This document shows, one piece after another, positions 45,290 to 56,900 of a stretch of 64,000 nt of DNA. The stretch comes from CAWFFV01 sp963814985. Its GTDB lineage: Bacteria; Chloroflexota; Ktedonobacteria; Ktedonobacterales; Ktedonobacteraceae. How positions within the stretch are numbered: the first letter of the stretch is position 1; each line of letters begins with the position of its first letter. The position numbers and the translations under genes are program-made. The notes under the pieces were generated by a model. It did no database searches. It saw nothing but the letters and a program-made list of their open reading frames with translations, and was not told the origin of the DNA. The DNA lies in contig CAWFFV010000027.1 of NCBI GenBank assembly GCA_963814985.1, forward strand, positions 248,001-312,000, read 5' to 3'.

Positions 45290-46405
45290 TCAATGAGCCA
45301 GCGTACTACGCCACAAGGTCACTACCGCCAGCAGGAGAAACACCAACCCGAAAATGCATAGGATCAACAGGTTGCCGCCCAGACCATAGGTGTTCAACGT
45401 GAAGCCATGGAAAGCGTATTGCTGTAATACAATCGCATAGTAGATCGGAAAAATTTGCGCGATCACTTGCACTGGCGGCGTGGTAAACGAGATTGGGCCG
45501 AACGCGCCACTCAGAAAAAACAGTGGAATGGCTGTACCAAACGCCAGCGCAATTACAGGTTGGCGCTGCTTCAACAAATTCCCCAGCCATGTCCCCAGAG
45601 CGATGAAGACGAGCAGGCACAGTACGGCAAAACCGATTACTTCAAGCCAGTGAACTGGCCAGACGCCGACCACCAGGATCAGCACCGACAGCACAATGAT
45701 CACCGCAGCAAGGCTTAAGACGAATGCTCCTAGTATCTTTCCCACGATCACCGACCAGCGACTGGCTGGAGACAGCAGCAGTTCTTTGATCGTCGCGTTC
45801 TCCCATTCGCGTGCCGAAGCTGGAGCCGATTGTAAGAGGGCACCAAGCACCAGACTGATTACCAGGATGGAGACCGAGAGGTAGGGGATGTAGTTGGTAT
45901 CCTGAGCATACTGGTCTCGTTCGTCGAGTGTAATGTTCACCACATGCGGGAACGCCTTTGCGTAGAACGTCGTGATTGAGAGTGGCACTGCACGGCGGAT
46001 ATCATTGGTGAAGTCGGTATTGAGATTATTGATCTGCACACCCACCTGTACTGGCTGATTCTGCTGGATGCGCGTATCAAAATCGACGGGAATAGTGACA
46101 ACAGCGACAATTTTGCCAGCGTGGATGAGATCATTGGCTGTGGTAGCACTCGTTTGTTGCAAGAGGAATGAGTGCGCGTGGCTCATGGCGTCATAGAATT
46201 GCCGGGCATACGGGCCGGTATCATTCATCACTACTGCCGTTGGTGCCTGACCACCCGACAGGACAAACAAGCTTAAGAGGATAAGAACGTTGACCGGGAC
46301 GAACACGCTCAAAATTGTGAATAATCGCTCGCTCAATGCACTTTTGATATCCTTTTTCATGCAGGCCCAAATAACCCGTAGCGTGTAAGCTGCTTCCTGT
46401 AGCAT
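45290..46405 (-). CDS. ABC-2 type transporter permease (first subunit)
   Basis: 371 aa, ATG 46405, 11 nt after the ATPase stop with a G-rich ribosome site. It has an N-terminal helix near 28-50, a long extracytoplasmic portion with NNLNTDFTNDIRRAVPLSI, then the coupling motif REWENATIKELLLSPASRW and about five C-terminal helices. With the ATPase and its paralogue downstream it forms a DrrAB/NodIJ-like exporter, expected in the cytoplasmic membrane. Being in the same operon as the PKS-NRPS suggests product export or self-resistance. Confidence 0.9.
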   Translation of the reverse strand: MLQEAAYTLRVIWACMKKDIKSALSERLFTILSVFVPVNVLILLSLFVLSGGQAPTAVVMNDTGPYARQFYDAMSHAHSFLLQQTSATTANDLIHAGKIVAVVTIPVDFDTRIQQNQPVQVGVQINNLNTDFTNDIRRAVPLSITTFYAKAFPHVVNITLDERDQYAQDTNYIPYLSVSILVISLVLGALLQSAPASAREWENATIKELLLSPASRWSVIVGKILGAFVLSLAAVIIVLSVLILVVGVWPVHWLEVIGFAVLCLLVFIALGTWLGNLLKQRQPVIALAFGTAIPLFFLSGAFGPISFTTPPVQVIAQIFPIYYAIVLQQYAFHGFTLNTYGLGGNLLILCIFGLVFLLLAVVTLWRSTLAH

Positions 46406-46416
46406 ATCATTGCCCC

Positions 46417-47391
46417 CTAATCGCGTAGCGCCGTTCCGGTGAGGCGCAAGAAAATTTCGTCCAGCGTCGGCTCATGCACAGAGATATCCTTGATCTCACC
46501 CTCTTGTGAGAGGATATTGATCACTTGTGGAACGACACCGTGATTGCCCAACGTGCTGATTTTCAGGTATGTCCCGTTCTGTGTCACGACATTGACTCCC
46601 GGCAGTGAACGTATCTGCTCCACATTCTCGCTTGGCTGCATCGTCTCAATGTCGATTACGCTACCGCCGTAGATGCGCCGCAAGTGATCAGGTGTATCGA
46701 CGGTGATCAGCTTGCCGTGATCGATGATCGCAAGGCGCCCACACAACGCCTGTGCCTCTTCCAGGTAGTTTGTGGTGATCAGAACGGTTTTTCCCTGGTC
46801 GCGCTGAGCAAGAATATAATCCCAGATCGCTCTGCGTGCCTGCACATCCACGCCAAGCGTCGGTTCATCGAGATAGATGATCTGCGGATCGTGCAGAAGT
46901 GCACGCGCCAGTGCCAACCGACGTTTCATGCCACCGGAGAACGTGCCGACACGCGAATCCTTGCGATCAAGCAGTTGCACCAGTTCCAGCAATTTCTTTA
47001 TGCGCTCTTTCTTCTCTTTGCGCGGAATGCCGAACAGGTCAGCGTGAAAATCCATGTTCGTCCAGGCAGTCAGTTCCTCGTAGAGTGCGGTTTCCTGCGG
47101 CACAGCACCGAGGATGCGCCGTACATGGCGTGTCTGGTGGCGTACGTCGTAGCCCATCACACGCACATCACCGCTTGTGGGTCTCATCAAGCCGCTGATT
47201 ATGTTGATAGTCGTCGTTTTGCCTGACCCGTTCGGTCCCAGCAAACCGAAGATCTCACCCTGTTGTACTGTCAACGACATGTGATCGATGGCCCGGAACG
47301 TGCCAAACGCCTTGCACAGATCGACAATTTCGATGGCGACATTATCCGTTGGATCGACCACAGGCGCTACTTGCGTATGATCTTTGTTCAT
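46417..47391 (-). CDS. ABC transporter ATP-binding protein
   Basis: 324 aa, ATG 47391 with GAGGG seven bases upstream. Walker A GPNGSGKTT near 54, Q-loop GAVPQE, signature FSGGMKRR in place of LSGGQ, Walker B IIYLDEP and the switch-His region LITTNYLEE with Asn in place of the usual His (T-N-Y rather than T-H-Y). The C-terminal extension (ITVDTPDHLRRIYGG onwards) is like that of drug-export ATPases. It begins 66 nt after the serine-type NRPS stop and is followed directly by two permeases. Confidence 0.93.
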   Translation of the reverse strand: MNKDHTQVAPVVDPTDNVAIEIVDLCKAFGTFRAIDHMSLTVQQGEIFGLLGPNGSGKTTTINIISGLMRPTSGDVRVMGYDVRHQTRHVRRILGAVPQETALYEELTAWTNMDFHADLFGIPRKEKKERIKKLLELVQLLDRKDSRVGTFSGGMKRRLALARALLHDPQIIYLDEPTLGVDVQARRAIWDYILAQRDQGKTVLITTNYLEEAQALCGRLAIIDHGKLITVDTPDHLRRIYGGSVIDIETMQPSENVEQIRSLPGVNVVTQNGTYLKISTLGNHGVVPQVINILSQEGEIKDISVHEPTLDEIFLRLTGTALRD

Positions 47392-47457
47392 CAGATTGCC
47401 CTCTTTTCTGGTGTTGTAAACTGTTAAACCATGTATTATCGAGTCTACAGATTACGC

Positions 47458-50400
47458 TCATTCATACTCGTATTTCCTTGCGTACCTTCGCACATGACGT
47501 CCCTGTGCCATTGCTACTCGCATTTCACCACGATTTTGGCCTTCCTGTACAACATTTGTCTGTAATCGTTCCTCAATATACGCAGCCAGTAATTTAATTG
47601 TGGGATAAGTAAGCAAATCAATGAGGAGCAAAGAACTGCCTACTTCATGCTGTAGGCGACGATGTATTTCTATGAGCTTCAAAGAGCTTCCACCACAATC
47701 AAAAAAGTTATCATGAATGCCTATTCTATCAACCTGCAAAACCTGAGACCATATAGCTGCAATAGCCTGTTCAAGTTTTGAGTATGGAGCAGCGAAGGAG
47801 GCTTCAGGAACTAGACGATGGGACATTTGCTCTTGCAAAAAAGACTTTTGCCGATTTAGTTTTCCATTTTCCGTCAGTGGAATCGTATTAATAAGATAAA
47901 ATGCAGTCGGAATCATGGCCTCTGGTAATGAGTGTGAGAGGTATCTGCGCAGTTCAGTACTTGTTAGGGACGAAGTCTCATCATCTGGTACAATATATGC
48001 TATGAGCACAGAGCCAGTATTTTCCTCCTGGGCAAGAACCACAGCATCGCGTATCGCTGGATGTTTACTCAGACATGCTTCAATCTCGGCTGGCTCGATT
48101 CGAACGCCGCCTATTTTTACCTGCTTATCGACCCTACCAAGAAACTCAAGTGTGCCATCTGTACAAAATCTGGCTCTATCGCCAGTACGATACAAACGCT
48201 CACCTTTGGTGAAGGGGAAAGGATGGCTGATGAAACGCTCAGCAGTCAAGTCAGGCCGATTGACGTATCCTCGGGCAAGCCCTATACCACCGAGGAACAG
48301 CTCTCCAGGCACTCCGATGGGCGTCGGCTGCAAGTAGCGATCGAGTATATAGATCTGCATATTGCTGATAGGGCTACCAATAGGAACGGACTCTCGGCTA
48401 TCATGAGGATCGCATTGCCAGGCGGTTACATCGATGGCTGCTTCGGTTGGTCCATAAAGATTGTAAAGATTGGTCTGAAATATCGCGAAGAACTCTGCCT
48501 GAAGTTCTCTTGACAGGACCTCACCACTGCAAATTACCCGTCGTATAGCATTACAACGAGCGACATCTCTGGTTCGCAGGAACATACGCAACATTGAAGG
48601 CACAAAGTGAACCGTTGTGATCTGCTGCCGATAAATCACATCAACAAGATAGGAGGGGTCTTGATGCCCACCGGGGCGTGCCAACACGATGCAAGCTCCA
48701 GCGATTAAAGGCCAGAAAAATTCCCAACCAGATACATCAAAGCTTATGGGAGTTTTCTGTAACACCCGGTCCTCTGGCTGAAGTTGGTAGATCTCCTGCA
48801 TCCAAAGCAAGCGATTTGCCAAACCCTGGTACGTGTTCTGAGCTCCCTTTGGTGTTCCTGTCGAGCCAGAAGTATAGATGATGTACATCAAGTTCTCGTC
48901 GGCGATCTCAGTGTTCGGATTTGAACAGGGCTCTTCAGCACAATGTTCATGTGTATCGACATAGATGACACGGATAGATACAGATTTATGAGGTTGGGCA
49001 ATAGTATGCTTTGTAATAAGGAATGCCAACTTGCTATCGTTCATCATATATGCAAGACGTTCGGGGGGATAATCGGGGTCAAGAGGAAGATAGGCTCCTC
49101 CCGCCTTCAGGACCGCCAGCAACGAAACGACCAATTCAGGTGAGCGTTCCAGGCATATACCAACCAGAACTTCGGGGCCGACTCCCAGACGACGTAGAAA
49201 GTGAGCCTGCTGGTTGGCTCGCTCATTAAGCATATGAAATGTCAACTGCACATCCTCGAAGACCAGGGCGATGGCATCGGGCGAGTGCTCGACCTGTGCT
49301 TCGATACAACAATGAACATGTCTTTTCCTGGGTAGCTCTTCTTTCCACTCACGCAAGAGTAAATGAGCCTCACGATCAGTTAAGAGGGAAATGGTACCAA
49401 TGCGTTCTTCCGATTTCTCGGTGAGACACCGCAGGAGTATCTGAAAGTGCTCTGACATTTGCTGAATTAACGCCGGATCAAAGGCATCCGTTCTGTATTT
49501 AAAGGCCCCAACCAGGGATGGTCCTGCACCAAAAATCTCTAATTCTAGATCAAATCTGGCCTCTTGTTGCTCAATATTAATAAGTTGCAAAGGGAGGTGA
49601 TCATCCTTGTGATTACCACAAGTTGCCTCCTGATCAAATCCCTCCATCAAAGAGAAAAGACCGCTGCCAGGGTCATCACCCCGCATACTTTCATTGAACC
49701 CTACCTCGTTGGGGTGAATAAGTTGGGCCAACGTCTTTGCATCAAAGCGCTGCTGGTTCTGCAACACAATGAGGACATCGAATAATGGATTGCGAGTTGG
49801 ATCTCTTTGCACGTGCAATCTGTTGACCAGTGTTGAGAATGGAAATGACTGGTGTGCTAATGCGTCACATACGGTTTGGTATGTCGCCTGAAGATGCTCA
49901 CTGAATGTTGGATTGCCAGAGAGATCTGTTCTCAACACCACTGGATTGACGAAATATCCGACCTGAGAGGCAAACTCAGCCTTTTCTCTTCCAAGACTGG
50001 GTGAACCTATATGGAATACGTCCTGTCCACTATATCGTTGGAGCAATACCTGTAACGAGGCTACAAGTAGCGTAAAAAATGTCACATGCTCTCTCTGGGC
50101 CAGTTGACGGAGGCGACTTGTCATCTCTGTTGAGCAACGAAATGTACATACTCCTGCTCGCACTCCTCTAAGTACTGTGCGAGGACGATTAACCGGTAAC
50201 TCCAACAACGGAAGCTCACCGCTCAACTGGTGTTTCCAATAATCCCACAATTGTTCTCCAGATGGGCTAACGAGCATATCCTGTTGCCACCGTACATAGT
50301 CAAAGTAAGTACTCGTAAGTGGTGGCAGTTGAGCTTTTTTCTCAGTGGTCTCAGCCTTCATAAGCTGGCATAGCTCATCCAGTAGAATAGCATAGGACCA

Positions 50401-50904
50401 GCCATCGATAACAATATGGTGAGCGGTAAGCAGTAACAAGTCTGGAAAGGGGGCACGCCTGATCACCTGAAATCGCACGGCTGGACCGGTAACTAGATTG
50501 AAGGGGCAACCGATGAGTTCCCTGATCAGGCTATGACATTGCTCATTCGTCATATGGGTAGCGCTAATCACCTCAAACGCTACTTCCTGACTTCGATGGA
50601 CAACCTGTTCTGGCTGCCCCTCATTATCCCTATACGTAGTGCGAAAAACAGGATGACGATCAATTAAGACCTGGCAGACTCGTCGCAACGCCTCATCATC
50701 CAGAGTACAATGAAGAAGACAAGGCATCACTTCATTGTAGGAAGCACTGCCAGGATACAGGTTATAGAGAAACCAGAGAGCCTTCTGTCCCTCCGATAGA
50801 GGATAACTCACGGTCTGCCAGTTGGCCCGCTCCTCAATCAATCGTCTCAGGCGTTCACGTTTATTTTCCTGCGGCTGGAGCTGTTGATTATTCACTGAAC
50901 CCAC
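47458..50904 (-). CDS. NRPS module C-A(Ser)-PCP
   Basis: 1148 aa. The start is GTG 50904 with GGAGG six bases upstream; it overlaps the end of the upstream PKS by 17 nt, so translation is coupled and the two proteins probably interact. The C domain (about 35-450) has AHHIVIDGWS near 163; the A domain (about 510-985) has TSGSTGTPKG near 681 and FDVSGWE. The hand-aligned pocket D-V-W-H-I-S-L-I-D-K is the standard serine code, so I am confident of Ser. The PCP ends the protein (FFDCGGSSLKL, Ser near 1073) with no TE. It should condense the reduced polyketide acyl chain with serine; the following release step must be on another protein. Confidence 0.95.
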   Translation of the reverse strand: MGSVNNQQLQPQENKRERLRRLIEERANWQTVSYPLSEGQKALWFLYNLYPGSASYNEVMPCLLHCTLDDEALRRVCQVLIDRHPVFRTTYRDNEGQPEQVVHRSQEVAFEVISATHMTNEQCHSLIRELIGCPFNLVTGPAVRFQVIRRAPFPDLLLLTAHHIVIDGWSYAILLDELCQLMKAETTEKKAQLPPLTSTYFDYVRWQQDMLVSPSGEQLWDYWKHQLSGELPLLELPVNRPRTVLRGVRAGVCTFRCSTEMTSRLRQLAQREHVTFFTLLVASLQVLLQRYSGQDVFHIGSPSLGREKAEFASQVGYFVNPVVLRTDLSGNPTFSEHLQATYQTVCDALAHQSFPFSTLVNRLHVQRDPTRNPLFDVLIVLQNQQRFDAKTLAQLIHPNEVGFNESMRGDDPGSGLFSLMEGFDQEATCGNHKDDHLPLQLINIEQQEARFDLELEIFGAGPSLVGAFKYRTDAFDPALIQQMSEHFQILLRCLTEKSEERIGTISLLTDREAHLLLREWKEELPRKRHVHCCIEAQVEHSPDAIALVFEDVQLTFHMLNERANQQAHFLRRLGVGPEVLVGICLERSPELVVSLLAVLKAGGAYLPLDPDYPPERLAYMMNDSKLAFLITKHTIAQPHKSVSIRVIYVDTHEHCAEEPCSNPNTEIADENLMYIIYTSGSTGTPKGAQNTYQGLANRLLWMQEIYQLQPEDRVLQKTPISFDVSGWEFFWPLIAGACIVLARPGGHQDPSYLVDVIYRQQITTVHFVPSMLRMFLRTRDVARCNAIRRVICSGEVLSRELQAEFFAIFQTNLYNLYGPTEAAIDVTAWQCDPHDSRESVPIGSPISNMQIYILDRYLQPTPIGVPGELFLGGIGLARGYVNRPDLTAERFISHPFPFTKGERLYRTGDRARFCTDGTLEFLGRVDKQVKIGGVRIEPAEIEACLSKHPAIRDAVVLAQEENTGSVLIAYIVPDDETSSLTSTELRRYLSHSLPEAMIPTAFYLINTIPLTENGKLNRQKSFLQEQMSHRLVPEASFAAPYSKLEQAIAAIWSQVLQVDRIGIHDNFFDCGGSSLKLIEIHRRLQHEVGSSLLLIDLLTYPTIKLLAAYIEERLQTNVVQEGQNRGEMRVAMAQGRHVRRYARKYEYE

Positions 50905-53900
50905 TCATAGCCTCCTTTTCTTTTGAGAAACCCGCAAGCAATTTATCGACCTCAGCATCCGAGAGATCATCCAGACGATCAAGCAGAAGCAACTCATGAA
51001 GCGGATCAAGGTCCTGACCATCGTCTACTACAGTTGCTCCGCCATCCCTACTTACCACTACCGGCTTCTCGCTCACTTCAGCCTTTTGTTTCTCTACCGT
51101 CAACATCATATGCTGTATGATCTGTTTACTCATCTCTCCTACTGTCAGGCCTGCAAGTATTACAGTGACAGGAAGCTCAACATTGAGATTGAGTTGGATA
51201 CGATTTTTGAGTTCGACCGCCATTAATGAATCGATGCCTAACGCTGTCAAAGGTTGATCCTGATCCAGGTGCCCTTTGGTGGAGAGACCTAGTATGCGAG
51301 ACACATACTCAGACAGAAACTCTTGAACCAGATTGTAGGCTTCACTATGGTTGTCTTCCTCTCTGAGTAGAAGCTTCAGCACACGTGCTGCAGGACTGGT
51401 TTCTACCATGTCATCATGGATGTTGCGTTGTTTCGTGAGATGAGCAAAAAAGGATGATCCTGCCGCCGAAGGATAGTGTTCAGCCCAAAGATCTGCATCA
51501 AAAGGTATTACGGCCACCTGTGGGTGATGGCTAACTAATAGCTTCCTGAGTGCCTCGAGTCCTTGTTGGGAAGCTATGCTTTGCAGCCCACGCGTTCCTA
51601 GCCGTTCACTCAAATTCTTCCTGGCCACCTCTCCAGCTTCGGACCAGGGACCCCAGTTGATACTAACACCAGGTAGGCCCTCTAGCCGCCGCTGGTAAGC
51701 CAGTGCATCAAGGAATGCATTTCCCGCAGCATAATTGCCCTGACCAGGCGAACCAAGGAGAGATGCGGCAGAAGAAAACATCACGAAGAAGTCCAGAGGT
51801 TCACTGCGTGTCAGACAATGAAGGTTCCAGGCACCTTTGACTTTGGGAGCCATGACCTTCGCAAAGCGATCAGCGTCGAGCTGGACGAGAATGCTATCAT
51901 CAAGCACCATTGCACAGTGAAAGATACCGCGTAAAGGAGGTGCGACCATGCCATGTAGCCGAGAGAAAACCACTCCCATTTGTTCCTCATCTGCGACATC
52001 GGCGGTTTCGATAATGACCTGTGCTCCCATTTCTCGCATCTCTTTAATTTGTGCTTCAGCCTGTGTAGTTGGCGCACGTCTCCCGATCAGGACAATATTT
52101 CGCACGCCTTGCTCAGCCATCCAGCGAGCTATCACCAGACCTAATCCCCCCAGTCCACCTGTGATGAGATAGGTACTGTCCGCCCTCAATAGAGAGCCAT
52201 GCGCATCAGCTCTGATGGTCACTTCCTCTGCTTGAAGAGAGAGCACAACTTTACCAATATGTTTCCCCATAGCCATATGACGAAATGCATTAATTGATTC
52301 AGTAATGGGGAAGACTCTAGATGGGAGTAAGCCCAATTCTCCACGATGAAAATGGTGCATAACCTCTCCCAGGACAGAACCGAACAACTGTGGAGCTTCA
52401 CGTGTACCACTGTCAAGGTTGACCGCAAAAAAGGATAGATTGGAACGAAAAGGATAGAGATTCAGTTGACGATTACTGTAGATGTCACGTTTCCCAATCT
52501 CTACAAAACGTCCGTATGAACGTAAAACATCTATTCCTCGCGGGATTGCCTCACCAGCTAGCGAGTTAAGCACGACATCGATGCCCTGATCTTGCGTATA
52601 ACGGCGAATGTCATCGGCCCATGAGAGTGTATGCGAGTCCATGACATATGTAATGCCTAACGAACGTAAATATTCACGCTTCTCCTCTGTCCCGGCAGTC
52701 GCAAAAATTTCCGCTCCGAACAACTGACAGATCTGTACTGCAGCCAGTCCTACACCTCCTGCGGCTGAATGGATCAGAACACGCTCGCCACGTCGTATAC
52801 GTGCAAGATGGACAAGTGAATAGTAGGCCGTCACGTACGCGATAGGAATGGTTGCAGCTTCCTCGAAACTTATCTCTGGTGGTTTGAAGGCCACACAATA
52901 CGCGTCGGTTGTAGCATAAGAGCCAATACAATTGGGAGCCAGTGCAACAACCTCATCGCCAATCTTGAATGTATCAACGCCTTCACCAACTGCGACAATG
53001 ACTCCCGAACATTCAATTCCGAGCGGTCCCTCGAAGCGTCCGTAATTCGGCACCATACCCATGGCTGACATTACATCGATAAAGTTCATCGCGGTGGCTT
53101 GCACTTTGATTTCGACCCAACCAGGCAACGGTATCAATCTATTGGTAGCATAGAGCGCAAGACCATCAAGAATGCCTGGTGTAATATTTTCCAATCGGAA
53201 GGGGTAGTCAAGAGAAACTGTCATCGTGCGCAATTCCTGCTCGACAGATGCTTGCGTGGTATTACTATGTTCCTGATCGAGGCGAGCTACGAAACGCTCG
53301 GTTCCCCGTAATGCAACTTGCAACTCTCGATCACCACGTGATAACTCCTCATAGAGAGCTTGAGCGTCATAGGTGGATCTCTCGTCAGCAAGGTCAACCA
53401 GAGTACAATCAAGCGATGGATGCTCATTCGTGATAACCCGACCTAACCCCCATACTGGTGCCTGGCTGACAGAAATATCCTTTTCTCCCTGTATTGTCTG
53501 CACACCGCCAGTCACAATCCATAATCGGAGTTCTTTCTCCATTGGATAGATCGCTTGTAAAATGTGTAGTGTGGTTATCACTCCAGGTGCCAGAACCTTC
53601 TGAAAGGAGTCCTGCGCTAACTGTTTGGCTTGAGGTATGTCTAAATTCCAGAGATGGATCAACCCACGAAGTGGCATGTGGTATTTAGTTGTGATATCTG
53701 TCACCAACTGATGAAACTCATTACCATTGAGAGGATTGATGCGATAGTTGGACGATTGCTCATCAACTTCAAAATATGACCCTTGTCGTACTCGTATTGG
53801 ATGTCCTCCTGCCTGTGACAGCAATCTGGCAAGGTCTTGTCCGACATTCCCCTCATCTTCAAGAATAATCCAGGTCCCTCCTTCACTACCCGCAGGTTGT

Positions 53901-56900
53901 GCTTTTACATTTTCTTTAGAAGGTTCCCATTTTTCCCATTGTAAGGTGTAAATCCAATCTTCGATGGAGGACGATTTAAAGTTGTTGATGACCTGATCAA
54001 TGCGCTGGAGACGCAATCCTTTAACTTCCAGAGCGATCTGCCCATCATCTCCAAATACGAGTACATTGGCGCGCGGCAATCTATCAATAACATTGCTTAC
54101 ATTATCCTCGCTCATGAGACGGACGGCATAGCTCTGCAAAGCTGACGAGGGACGGCACTGCAAGACCATACGCTCAATGCCGACGGGAATATGTACTCCG
54201 TTTGCGTGCCCTGCCGCATGTTCTGAGACGATAGTTGCCATGACAACCTGTAAGCAGGCATCAAACAGGGCTGGATGGAGAACGTAGTGCCCAACATCAC
54301 CAGTAATATCGGCTGGTGGCTGAACCTTCCCTAACGCTTCGCCATTTCCACAGTTCAGCTCAATTACACCCTGGAAAGCTGGCCCATATAACAGACCATG
54401 CTGCGCTGCCGTAGCATAGAATTCCTGACTTGAGACTTCAGTATTACAACGCGCATGCAAGTCATCAAGCAACCGGGAAGGCTCATGAGGAAGGGAACTC
54501 TGTTCTTGTGCATGATGCTTGATCATTCCCTCTACGTGAAGCGTCCAGGCCCCCGCCTTTGCGGGAGATGTAGTAAGTCGACTAAATATTTTGAAACTCG
54601 CCCCTTCGGCCTCATGTTGTTCGATCACGACCTGGATAATTCTCTCAGCCTCGGAGAGAAACAACGCCTTCGCGAATTTCACCTCTTCCAGAATAAAAAC
54701 CCGCTTGCCAAAGAGCGCTTCACAAGCAACAAATATGGCATCAAGATACATTGTTGCAGGCAGGATCACTGCATCTTGCACCCGGTGATCTTTCAAGTAC
54801 GGAAGCCTTTCCAGGCTGATCCTCTCCTCCCAGAAATAAATATCAGGATGTGTAGCAGATACCAGGACATCACCAATAATAGGATGCCTGTTACTATGTA
54901 AGAGTCGGAAATGCCCTGGTTGATCAGAAGCTTCGATCTGAGAGTCGAAGCTGTACTTCTGATGTTGCCACGGGTATAAGGGTAGTCCAATAACTCTGCC
55001 GTGCTGCGGGTACAGGCTCTCCCAATTCACCACCACACCTTTCGCATATAATGTGGCAAGCGATGCCAACATCATTGCCCGTTCATTTTCTTTTCTACGT
55101 AAAGTTGGCATTGTAACGATATCCCGGTCAGAATCCAGAATACCCTGTTGAATAGCACTGAGCAGTATAGGGTGTGGACTGATCTCAAGAAAGGTATCAT
55201 AACCTTGGTCCAGCAAACGTTGAATAACCGGCCAGAATAACACTGGAGAGCGTAAATTACGAAACCAGTATTCTTTATCAAAGCCAGCACCATCAGATTC
55301 CTGCCCTGTGACAGTCGAATAGATAGGTGTACTGGCCGCCTGGGGATTGAGAAAAGCCAGTTCGTCCATCAGATCAGTGCGGAGCTGATCTACCTGTGGA
55401 CTATGGGAAGCAAAATCAACCACAACGCGTCTTACAAAAACACCTCTATTCTCCATGTCCTGTATAAACTGGTCGAGCGTAGTGGCATCACCTGATATCA
55501 CCGTGGAGGAAGGACCATTGCTAACTGCAACTGAGAGCTGGTTCTCATATTCCTGTAACACTTTTCGTGTCTCATCCAGTGGAAGTCCTACGGTGGCCAT
55601 TCCACCGCGACCAGTAATGCGGGTTGCCAACTGGCTTCTCCGGCAAATGATGCGGGCGGCGTCTTCCAGACAAAGCGCTCCCGCTATATGGGCCGCAGCG
55701 ACCTCACCCATGCTGTGCCCGACAACGGCATCAGGTACAATGCCCCAGGAAGACCAGAGTTTGGCCAGAGCAACATCCAATGCGAACAAAACAGGTTGCA
55801 CAACCTCCAGCCGCGCAATGTGAGAATGATGCTCGTCAGCATGAAGTTCATCTATCAATGACCAGTCTACGAATTTCTGAAATGCCTGTTGACACTCTTC
55901 AATCGTTCGCCGAAAAACTGGTTCTTTAGCGAATAGATCCACACCCATGCCGAGCCACTGCGATCCCTGGCCTGGAAAGACAAAAACCACCTTCCGCTTC
56001 TGATTTGGTCTAATCCTCCCGCTTGAAATAAATGGATGCGTTTCATCCGCAATAAAAGACTGAAGCCGCTCAGCTATATCGCTAATAGACTGTCCCACCA
56101 CCGCAAGGCGATGTTCATGGTGCATACGCCGTACACTCGCTGTATAACACACATCTTTTAGATGTAGATCAGAGATATCTGACGCTGACAAGAGAAGCTC
56201 CTGGTATTTGACCACCAACGCTTTTAAAGCTTCGCTACTTCGCGCTGATAGCGTTAGAAGGTGCAGATCGTCGTAGACTACTCCCTCTTCTTGTCGAGGA
56301 GACTCGGGCACACTCTCAAGAATAACATGTGCATTAGTACCAGAAAGTCCAAAGGAATTGATTCCAGCAAGACGTGTGTCTCCTCTCTCTGGCCAGGACA
56401 TTACTGTCAGGGGGATCGAGACAGGGATTTTCTCCCAGGGAACTCTGGTGTTCGGGTGATTGAAGTGGAGACTGGGAGGGATATTTCTATGTCTGAGCGA
56501 GAGGGCCACTTTGATGACACTGGCTATTCCTGCGGCTGACTCTGTATGCCCTATATTCGTTTTGATGCTTCCCAATAGGCAAATATCGTCCTCTGGTCTC
56601 CCTATCGCAAGTATACGTCCAAGTGTTTCAATTTCAATTGGGTCGCCCACTTGTGTCCCTGTACCATGAGCCTCCACATACTGTAACCTCCCAGGTTCTA
56701 TCCTGGCGCTATGACAGGCAGCACGTAATACGGCAGCTTGCCCAGCACTGCTGGGTGTCATCAGTAACCCTCCACTACGACCATCATTATTAACCGCACT
56801 CCCCCGGATAACAGCATAGATGCGATCTTTATCTTGAAGGGCTGCACGTAATTTTTTCAGGACAACCACTCCAGCTCCATCACTCCGTATGAAACCATCC

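Noticed and set aside
45273..45293. TTG start for the second ABC permease
   Set aside because: It overlaps the upstream permease stop and has no ribosome site; the ATG at 45272 matches its paralogue better.
47349..47597. Plus-strand frames opposite the ABC and NRPS genes
   Set aside because: They are antisense to confidently assigned coding sequence and carry no family motif.
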